Assembly (NCBI GenBank): GCA_902572775.1
Contig: CACGHF010000006.1
Location: 1 to 39,381, forward strand
DNA from: an uncultured Pelagibacteraceae bacterium
Lineage (GTDB): Bacteria > Pseudomonadota > Alphaproteobacteria > Pelagibacterales > Pelagibacteraceae
DNA length: 39,381 nucleotides
Direction of reading: 5' to 3'
A program made the position numbers and the translations under genes. Under the pieces are notes generated by a model, which had not been told where the DNA came from, did no database searches, and saw only the letters and a program-made list of their open reading frames with translations. Positions 32,601 through 39,381 of the stretch are shown in pieces. Each line of letters begins with the position of its first letter. Positions within the stretch are counted from its first letter, which is position 1.

Positions 32601-33797
32601 TTAAGCTTTTTGGCTTCTCTCAATACACATAGCTATCCCCATACCACCACCAATACAGAGTGCCGCACAACCTTTTTTTTTATCTTGCTTGATCATTTCA
32701 TGGACAAGTGTAACCAAAATTCTTGACCCAGAAGCTCCAATCGGATGACCTAAAGCGATTGCTCCTCCATTAACATTAACTTTTTGTTCAGGGATTTGTA
32801 ATTCTTTAATTACCGCAATACTTTGTGCTGCAAAAGCCTCATTAATTTCAAATAGATCCACTTCATCTATTTTCCAATTTGCTTTAGATAAAGCTTCTTG
32901 AATTGAAGGTATAGGTCCTAGTCCCATTAATGAAGGCTCAACCCCACAAGTTGCCCAAGATACAATTTTAACCAACGGCTCTAATGTTTTTTTTTCTGCT
33001 TGTTCTCTAGACATTAAAACTAAGGCTGCAGCACCATCGTTTATGCCTGAGGAATTTCCAGGTGTTACAGTCCCATTTTCTTTAAATACTGTTTTTAATT
33101 TTCTTAGATCGTCTATACTTAAATTTTCTCTAGGATGTTCATCTTTTTCAAAGATAAATTTTTTATCACCATCTTCAATTTTTAATTTAATCAGCTCATC
33201 CTGAAATTTATTTTCACTATAAGCTTTTTCTGTTTTTTTCTGAGAATTTAAAGAAAAATTATCTTGTTCATCTCTTGAAATTTTATATTTTTCAGCAACA
33301 TTCTCAGCTGTGACACCCATATGATAATCATTAAATGAATCTATCAGACCATCTTTTATCATTGTATCTACTAATTTGTTTTCAGAAAATTTTTTATCTT
33401 CTCTATAATAAATTGCATGAGTTGCTCTAGACATATTTTCTTGACCGCCTGCAATGACTATTTTATTTTCTCCTAAACTTATTGCTTGGTATCCTGAGAC
33501 AACAGATCTTAATCCAGATCCACAAACCTGATTAACAATATGAGCAGGTTTTGAAACTGGTACTCCGGCACCTATTGAAGCTTGCCTAGCAGGGTTTTGA
33601 CCAAGTCCGGAAGTTAAAACGTGCCCCATAATTACTTCATCAATCTCCTCTAAATCTAATTTTGATTGATAAATTACCTCTTTAATTACTATTGATCCTA
33701 ATTTTGATGCGCTAAGATTTTTTAATGACCCTTTGTATCTACCAATTGGAGTTCTTAGTGCTGAAGTAATAACAACATCGCTAGAATTTTTGCTCAT
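32601..33797 (-). CDS. Acetyl-CoA acetyltransferase (thiolase)
   Basis: 398 aa; ALRTPIGRYKGSL, VNQVCGSGLRSV, GGQENMS, NVNGGAIALGHPIGASGSRILVTL, CIGGGMGIAMCIE. Confidence 0.96.
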   Translation of the reverse strand: MSKNSSDVVITSALRTPIGRYKGSLKNLSASKLGSIVIKEVIYQSKLDLEEIDEVIMGHVLTSGLGQNPARQASIGAGVPVSKPAHIVNQVCGSGLRSVVSGYQAISLGENKIVIAGGQENMSRATHAIYYREDKKFSENKLVDTMIKDGLIDSFNDYHMGVTAENVAEKYKISRDEQDNFSLNSQKKTEKAYSENKFQDELIKLKIEDGDKKFIFEKDEHPRENLSIDDLRKLKTVFKENGTVTPGNSSGINDGAAALVLMSREQAEKKTLEPLVKIVSWATCGVEPSLMGLGPIPSIQEALSKANWKIDEVDLFEINEAFAAQSIAVIKELQIPEQKVNVNGGAIALGHPIGASGSRILVTLVHEMIKQDKKKGCAALCIGGGMGIAMCIERSQKA

Positions 33798-33870
33798 AAA
33801 GTAATTAACATAATATTTTATAAGTTAAATTACATCAAAAACTTTGATATATGGGATATATTATTAAAAA

Positions 33871-33947
33871 GGACCGCTGGCCAAATTGGATAAGGCGCTC
33901 GGCTACGAACCGGGAGATTCCAGATTCGAGTTCTGGGCGGTCCACCA
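33871..33947 (+). tRNA. tRNA-Arg(ACG), with encoded CCA
   Basis: ggaccgctggccaaattggataaggcgctcggctacgaaccgggagattccagattcgagttctgggcggtccacca; acceptor GGACCGC/GCGGTCC, anticodon loop CTACGAA. Confidence 0.97.
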
Positions 33948-33961
33948 AAAAGGAAACAAAA

Positions 33962-34060
33962 ATGTTTAATTGGCTTTTGAATGCATCTTTACAAAAATCA
34001 GTAATTTATTTTTTTATAATTATTTTAATAATTTTATTAATTTTAACTTTTGTATTATAA
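33962..34060 (+). CDS. Putative 32-aa single-TM microprotein (MFNWLLNASLQKSVIYFFIIILIILLILTFVL)
   Basis: ATG at 33962 preceded by AAAAGGAAACAAAA (SD-like AGGA); the track ORF 33851-34060 is in the same frame but its 5' part is the tRNA. Confidence 0.5.
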   Translation: MFNWLLNASLQKSVIYFFIIILIILLILTFVL

Positions 34061-34066
34061 AAGATT

Positions 34067-34492
34067 ATGAGCAGTAAATTTGAGCAAATAAGTATTAAAC
34101 CTGGATTTATGAAACACAATGGGGGTGTTTTATTCAGAGCTATTTCAGAAAATGAATATGAATTTAAATCTATAATTAATGAAAATCATTTAAATGCTGC
34201 TGGAATAACTCATGGGGGTTATTTATCTGCTTTAATAGATGCAGGAGCAGGAACAGCCGCGCATAGAGCTGCAGGAAATGCACCATGTGTAACTATATCT
34301 TTAGATATAAAATTTATAGGTGCTTCAAAAATTGGAGATGAAATTATTGGACATACAAAAATTTTAAAAAAAACAAATACTCTTGTGTTTTTATTTTGTG
34401 AGCTTAAGTGTAATGATAAAATAATTACCTCTGCATCAGGAGTATGGAAAATTATTAAAATAAAGCCTTCTAATTTAGGACCTGGAGGATAA
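34067..34492 (+). CDS. PaaI-family hotdog-fold thioesterase
   Basis: 141 aa; NAAGITHGGYLSALIDAGAGTAAHRA, TISLDIKFIGASKIGDEIIGHTKIL. Confidence 0.88.
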   Translation: MSSKFEQISIKPGFMKHNGGVLFRAISENEYEFKSIINENHLNAAGITHGGYLSALIDAGAGTAAHRAAGNAPCVTISLDIKFIGASKIGDEIIGHTKILKKTNTLVFLFCELKCNDKIITSASGVWKIIKIKPSNLGPGG

Positions 34493-34496
34493 AAAT

Positions 34497-36161
34497 TTAT
34501 TTTTTAAGTTGTAAAAAAATTACTGGAGATATCAAAAATAATCCTAAAATAGAACTCTGAATTCCTGGAGCAATGAAAAATAAAGAATTCACTCCTAAAT
34601 ACCAACGTTGATAAATTGGTACACTTTTTAAACAATACCCAGAAAAACTTATTCCTATTAATCCTATTCCTATCATCGCAGAGATTAAGGTCTGAATAAA
34701 TATATATATATCAAAACCTTGGGCTACCAATAATAAAGATGGTGAATAAACAAAAACGAATGGAACTAATGCCTTGGCGATACCCAACCTGAATGCTGTG
34801 TTTCCTGTTTTAAAAGGATTAGAACCTGCTATTCCTGCAGCAGCATAAGCTGCAAGAGCTACTGGAGGAGTTATATCTGCCAAAACACCATAATAAAAAA
34901 CAAAGAAATGAGAAACAATCGGTTCAATATTTAGTTGTGTTAATGCTGGTGCCGCGACAGCAACTAAAATTATATAAGTTGCAGTTGTTGGAACACCAGT
35001 ACCCATAAAAATACAAGAAAACGCAATTAATAGTAATGAAAAGAAAAGTGTCAAATCTTCAATCGTAAACAAATCAAATGGAATAAAATTTAGAAAAAAA
35101 CTTCCTATGTCACCTGCTGTTTGAATTACAACATATCCTAATCGAAATCCAACACCAGTTAGTGTTACAACACCAACTATAATTCCGATTGCTGCAGCTG
35201 CAGCTCCAACAGCTAAAGTATTTTTTGCTCCTTGTGATAAACAGTGAACGAGATCCTTAATTGTAAGTCTATTTGTTTTTTTTACAAAACCAATTAATAC
35301 GCATGCTATAATTGAAATTACTGCAGCATAGTCAGGTGTACGACCAATCAAAATCAAATAAACTAAAAGTATTAATGGTGCTAAGGATAACCAGTTATCT
35401 TTAACTATTGATAAAAATTTTGGTACTTCTTCATCTGTTAACCCTCTGAGTCCTAGCTTTTTAGCTTCAAGGTGAACCATTATAAATATGCCAAAATAAT
35501 GAAGTAAAGCAGGAATAAGTGCTGCTGCTAAAATATCTCTAAGTGGAACTTCTAAATATTCTACCATTATAAATGCTGCAGCTCCGAGTATTGGAGGTGT
35601 AATTTGACCACCTGTAGAAGCTGTTGCTTCTACAGCTCCAGAAAAATATGGTGGATAGCCAACTTTTTTCATTGCTGGAATTGTTAAAGACCCGGTCGTA
35701 ACAGTATTAGCGATAGATGAACCAGAAATAGTTCCTAAAAAGGCTGATGAAAAAATCGCAACTTTTGCTGGACCTCCAGAATATTTTCCCGCTATAACCA
35801 TTGCTAAATCAATAAAAAGCTGGCCCAATCCGATTCTTGTTGCAAGCACACCAAATAATATAAATAAAAAAACATATTGAGCCATAACCCCGACAGCAAT
35901 TCCATAGATTCCTTGATTAGTGAGATAAATATGATTTACAAAACCAACCCAACTAGCGCCTCCATGTTTTAAAGCACCAGGAAAATAAGGTCCAAAAATA
36001 GCAAACAAAATAAAGAGCACACAAATAAAAGGTAGAGTAAAACCAATTGATCTTCTTGCAGCCTCTAAAGTTAATACTATCAAGAAAGATCCCATTATAA
36101 TGTCTATATTTTCAGGATTACCAACCCTCGGAGCTAAAACCTCTGGAGGTAGTAAGGGCAA
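34497..36161 (-). CDS. TRAP transporter fused permease (4TM/12TM type), main C-terminal portion; open frame extends upstream to 36269 with no ATG
   Basis: Many TM segments; SSAFLGTISGSSIANTVTTGSLTIPAMKKVGYPPYFSGAVEATASTGGQITPPILGAAAFIMVEYL, FMGTGVPTTATYIILVAVAAPAL, LADITPPVALAAYAAAGIAGSNPFKTG. Confidence 0.93.
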   Translation of the reverse strand: MPLLPPEVLAPRVGNPENIDIIMGSFLIVLTLEAARRSIGFTLPFICVLFILFAIFGPYFPGALKHGGASWVGFVNHIYLTNQGIYGIAVGVMAQYVFLFILFGVLATRIGLGQLFIDLAMVIAGKYSGGPAKVAIFSSAFLGTISGSSIANTVTTGSLTIPAMKKVGYPPYFSGAVEATASTGGQITPPILGAAAFIMVEYLEVPLRDILAAALIPALLHYFGIFIMVHLEAKKLGLRGLTDEEVPKFLSIVKDNWLSLAPLILLVYLILIGRTPDYAAVISIIACVLIGFVKKTNRLTIKDLVHCLSQGAKNTLAVGAAAAAIGIIVGVVTLTGVGFRLGYVVIQTAGDIGSFFLNFIPFDLFTIEDLTLFFSLLLIAFSCIFMGTGVPTTATYIILVAVAAPALTQLNIEPIVSHFFVFYYGVLADITPPVALAAYAAAGIAGSNPFKTGNTAFRLGIAKALVPFVFVYSPSLLLVAQGFDIYIFIQTLISAMIGIGLIGISFSGYCLKSVPIYQRWYLGVNSLFFIAPGIQSSILGLFLISPVIFLQLKK

Positions 36162-36237
36162 ATATAAGGCTGAGATAACTACTAAAATTGAAAGAATTAT
36201 ATCAATAAAAGGTGTGTTAAAATTTTTTTTACTATAA

Positions 36238-36483
36238 TCAATTTTTTTTCCAACTATAAAAAATAAAAACTAAACCTACAACGAAAGAGATGTGTATTCC
36301 TCTATGCAAAATTTCTCTAATTGTACCAAAACCAGAAGCATAGAAATGATAAACAGACATTAATGCTAAAACTAAAAAAGCAAAAGATTTTAAAAAATAT
36401 TTTAATTCCCTCTCATTAGTTTTAACCTCATATTTTTTTTGTAAGTCAGAGACTTTTTTTGATGAAATATTAAACTTCGACAT
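36238..36483 (-). pseudogene. N-terminal part of the same TRAP fused permease, separated by an apparent frameshift at an A8 run
   Basis: 81-aa ORF ending ...GLVFIFYSWKKN*; removing one A from the coding-strand A8 (T8 at 36242-36249) reads ...FYSWKKIDYSKKNFNTPFIDIILSILVVISALYLPLLPPEVLAPRVG into the downstream ORF. Confidence 0.75.
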
Positions 36484-36516
36484 AAAAAAAGCCCTAGATC
36501 TAAAAGGATCTAGGGC
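36484..36516 (-). terminator. Intrinsic-terminator-like hairpin between TAXI binding protein and permease genes
   Basis: Perfect 10-bp stem gccctagatc(36491-36500)/gatctagggc(36507-36516), 6-nt loop; on the minus strand followed by T7 (36484-36490) directly abutting the permease ATG at 36483. Confidence 0.8.
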
Positions 36517-36531
36517 AATATATTTTAATTA

Positions 36532-37539
36532 TTATTTGATAAGTCCCGCTTCTTTATAGAACTTTTCTGCACCAGGATGTAATGGTACACCTACTCCTGA
36601 AAGCGCTGTATCAGGTGTAATTGTTTTTCCTTTAGCGTGCCCTACATCCATTAGCTTTCTGGACTCCTTATTCCACAAAGCTTTTGTTATTTTATAAATT
36701 AAGTCAGTGTCTTCTTTTGCTGAAGTAAACCATTGAGCACCAACAGCTACAGTATTAACTGCGTCAACACCTTCATAAGTTCCTGACGGTATTGGACTTT
36801 CAGAAAAGAAACCATATTTTGAAGTTAAAGCTTTTGCTCCAGAACCATCAATTGGTACTAATTTAATATCAACTGCAGATGCAAGCTCGACAATAGCACC
36901 TGTTGGATAACCAGCTACAACAAAAATAGCATCAACTTTACCATTTCTTAAAGCGTCAGTTGCTGCTTTTCCTTTTAGAGCTTCTGCTTTCACATCATTA
37001 GTGCTTAATCCATTAGACTCTAGAATTAATTTAGCATCTACATATGTTCCGGAGCCTGGCTCATCTAAAGATACTCTTTTTCCTTTTAAATCTTTGACTG
37101 AATTAATGTTACTTTTTTTTAAAGCTACTAAATGAATATGTTCCTGAAATAAAGCTGCAATAGTTCTTAAATCTTTTGCAGGTTCCTTACCTTCCATTGT
37201 TCCTGTTCCGGTATAAGCCCAATAAGCAACATCTGATTGTGCAAATCCAGAATTTCTTAAACCTGAAATAATAGCGTTAACATTATCAACCGAACCTCTA
37301 GAAGAAACAGCTGATGCAATCAAACCATCAACTCCACAACTTCCTCCTTTTCCACATTCCCTTGATCCAGGAGGTTTTGAAATTGCATTAGCTATCATTC
37401 CACCCACTGGATAATAAGTGTAAGCAGTTCCTCCAGTTCCTATAGTAAAAAAAGTTAATTCATTTGAAATAGCTTTTCCAACAAATGAACTTGTAAGAAC
37501 TAATAGAACTGCAAGAGATTTTAATAAATTTTTTATCAT
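36532..37539 (-). CDS. TAXI-family TRAP transporter solute-binding protein
   Basis: 335 aa with signal peptide; FFTIGTGGTAYTYYPVGGMIANAIS, SVDNVNAIISGLRNSGFAQSDVAYWAYTG, DLKGKRVSLDEPGSGTYVDAKLIL. Confidence 0.95.
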   Translation of the reverse strand: MIKNLLKSLAVLLVLTSSFVGKAISNELTFFTIGTGGTAYTYYPVGGMIANAISKPPGSRECGKGGSCGVDGLIASAVSSRGSVDNVNAIISGLRNSGFAQSDVAYWAYTGTGTMEGKEPAKDLRTIAALFQEHIHLVALKKSNINSVKDLKGKRVSLDEPGSGTYVDAKLILESNGLSTNDVKAEALKGKAATDALRNGKVDAIFVVAGYPTGAIVELASAVDIKLVPIDGSGAKALTSKYGFFSESPIPSGTYEGVDAVNTVAVGAQWFTSAKEDTDLIYKITKALWNKESRKLMDVGHAKGKTITPDTALSGVGVPLHPGAEKFYKEAGLIK

Positions 37540-37720
37540 TTTGTCCTCTCAAATAGTTAGATTAAACTTTAATTAATTATCAATCTTATGATAATCTCAC
37601 TTAAATTAAAAAGAAAATGAGAACTTTTTACCTTCCGATTCGGTCATGTTTTAGTCTATTTTTGTTCTTTAGCAGCAACAATATCTGGTAGGTAAAAAAA
37701 AAGAAGCACAAAAAGTTGAA

Positions 37721-39381
37721 ATGACTAAAAATAAAATTACAGCTGTTCTAGGTCCTACAAATACAGGCAAAACCCATCTTGCTATCGAAACCATGCTTTC
37801 TTTTGAGAGTGGGATGATTGGATTTCCACTTAGATTACTTGCGAGGGAAGTATATGATAAGGTAATCAAGAAAATAAGTTTAGATAAAGTTGCACTCATA
37901 ACTGGTGAAGAAAAAATAATTCCATCAAACGCTAAATATTTTTTATGTACAGTTGAGTCTATGCCAATTGACAAACATCTAGAGTTTGTTGGTGTGGACG
38001 AAATTCAAATGTGCTCTGATCATGAACGAGGTCATATTTTTACTGACAGACTTTTGAATATGAGAGGAGAAAAACTTACAATGCTAATGGGTTCAAATAC
38101 CATTAAAAATATTATCTCAAAATTAGATGGAGATATTGAATTTATAAATAGAGAAAGACTATCTAAACTTACCTACGCTGGTCATAAAAAAGTATCAAGA
38201 ATTGATAGAAAAACAGCAATTATTGCATTTTCAGCAGAGGAGGTTTATGCCATTGCTGAATTAATAAGAAGACAAAAGGGCGGTGCTGCTATCGTAATGG
38301 GATCACTAAGTCCAAAAACAAGAAATGCGCAAGTTGAACTATATCAATCTGGGGATGTTGATTTCCTAGTTGCAACAGATGCAATTGGAATGGGAATTAA
38401 TATGGATTTAGATTTTGTTTATTTTTCAAATATAAAGAAATTTGATGGAAAAAAATTAAGGAGATTAAATCTTGCTGAAATAGGTCAAATAGCAGGAAGA
38501 GCTGGCAGGTACCTTAATGATGGAAGTTTTGGTATTACTGGTGATTGTAAAGAGATATCTCCTGAAGAGGTAGAATTATTAGAAAATCATAAATTTGAAG
38601 AAATTAAAACTTTGTTTTGGAGAAATTCAAATCTTAATTTTAACAACCCAAGTAGCTTAATCAAAAGCTTAGAAGAAAAACCTCACGCAGAATGGCTAAG
38701 AAAAATTAATGAATGTGAAGATGAAAAAGCATTAAAATACTTTTTAAAAGATGAAAGAATTTTAAATGAAGGATTTGATAAGAGAACATTGATGCTTTTA
38801 TGGGAATGTTGCCAAATACCTGATTTTGTTAAAAAAACTTACGGAAATCATTTTGAGGTTATTGGAAATGTATTTAAATTTTTAACTAGCAAAAAAGGAC
38901 TAATTTCTGAAGATTATATGAGATTACAGCTTATGAAACTTGATAAATTAGATGGAAATGTAGATTCTTTATCAAATAGAATTGCAAATGTCAGAACTTG
39001 GTCATATGTTTCGAATAAAAATAATTGGGTAGAAAATCAAAGTTATTGGATAGAAAAAACTAAACACTTAGAAGATAGACTTTCAGACAGATTGCATGAG
39101 GAACTTACTAAAACTTTTATCGACAAAAGAGCAAGTATGCTCGCTAGAGGTTTAAAACAAGATATGGAATTTAAAACTGAAATTTTGCAAAGCAATGACG
39201 TTAAAATTGACGATCAATTTATTGGAAAGATAAAAGGACTAAAATTAGAACTAGATCTAAAAAAAGGTGCTTTGGAAACTGATATTAAATCTTTGAAAAA
39301 AGCTGCCAGACAAACTATTGGTCCGGAATTGGAAAAACGTGTTCAATCAATAATTGACTCGGGATTAATAAATTTGAATGA
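37721..39381 (+). CDS. SUV3-like ATP-dependent helicase (partial, runs off window)
   Basis: Not in the supplied ORF track (no stop before the edge). Frame from ATG 37721: MTKNKITAVLGPTNTGKTHLAIETMLSFESGMIGFPLRLLAREVYDKV..., VGVDEIQM (DExx), FLVATDAIGMGINMDLDFVYFS, EIGQIAGRAGRY. Confidence 0.92.
   Translation, partial: MTKNKITAVLGPTNTGKTHLAIETMLSFESGMIGFPLRLLAREVYDKVIKKISLDKVALITGEEKIIPSNAKYFLCTVESMPIDKHLEFVGVDEIQMCSDHERGHIFTDRLLNMRGEKLTMLMGSNTIKNIISKLDGDIEFINRERLSKLTYAGHKKVSRIDRKTAIIAFSAEEVYAIAELIRRQKGGAAIVMGSLSPKTRNAQVELYQSGDVDFLVATDAIGMGINMDLDFVYFSNIKKFDGKKLRRLNLAEIGQIAGRAGRYLNDGSFGITGDCKEISPEEVELLENHKFEEIKTLFWRNSNLNFNNPSSLIKSLEEKPHAEWLRKINECEDEKALKYFLKDERILNEGFDKRTLMLLWECCQIPDFVKKTYGNHFEVIGNVFKFLTSKKGLISEDYMRLQLMKLDKLDGNVDSLSNRIANVRTWSYVSNKNNWVENQSYWIEKTKHLEDRLSDRLHEELTKTFIDKRASMLARGLKQDMEFKTEILQSNDVKIDDQFIGKIKGLKLELDLKKGALETDIKSLKKAARQTIGPELEKRVQSIIDSGLINLN

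Noticed and set aside
33851-33961. N-terminal part of ORF 33851-34060
   Set aside because: Mostly the tRNA-Arg gene read as protein; only the part from ATG 33962 is retained as a candidate.
36532-37539. Cys-containing loop SRECGKGGSCGVDG in the TAXI binding protein as a novel metal site
   Set aside because: From general knowledge a CxKGGSCGV-type loop occurs in other TAXI proteins; nothing specific to this sequence.
37669-37974. 101-aa minus-strand ORF
   Set aside because: Antisense to the SUV3-like helicase N-terminus, which has clear Walker A motif.

Overview
AT-rich (roughly 30% GC by eye), tightly packed chromosomal window. The gene content and protein style look like a streamlined marine alphaproteobacterium of the SAR11/Pelagibacterales type (inference, no search run). 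Most of it is core metabolism and housekeeping: aroK(partial)-aroB; bolA; a J-domain protein with cobS-cobT; a RegB-like redox histidine kinase with gyrB; lepA; pheT-pheS-rplT-rpmI-infC-thrS; gltD-gltB; uppP; an aceE-aceF pyruvate dehydrogenase pair; a thiolase; a PaaI-type thioesterase; a TAXI-type TRAP transporter; and a SUV3-like helicase running off the right edge. There are two clear tRNAs: Ser-GGA (minus) and Arg-ACG (plus). I found no CRISPR array, transposase, integrase, phage module or rRNA. The strongest second-look items are: (1) AceE (homodimeric-type E1) carries an N-terminal lipoyl domain closely resembling the one in the adjacent AceF; (2) the TRAP fused permease is split into two ORFs at an A8 homopolymer, and removing one A restores one continuous protein; (3) a perfect 10-bp hairpin plus T7 tract sits between the TRAP binding-protein and permease genes and abuts the permease ATG; (4) four of five convergent gene pairs overlap at their 3' ends, three of them by exactly 4 nt; (5) a 32-aa single-TM microprotein ORF lies between tRNA-Arg and a thioesterase gene; (6) a cobS-cobT/J-protein module occurs with no cobalamin genes in view.
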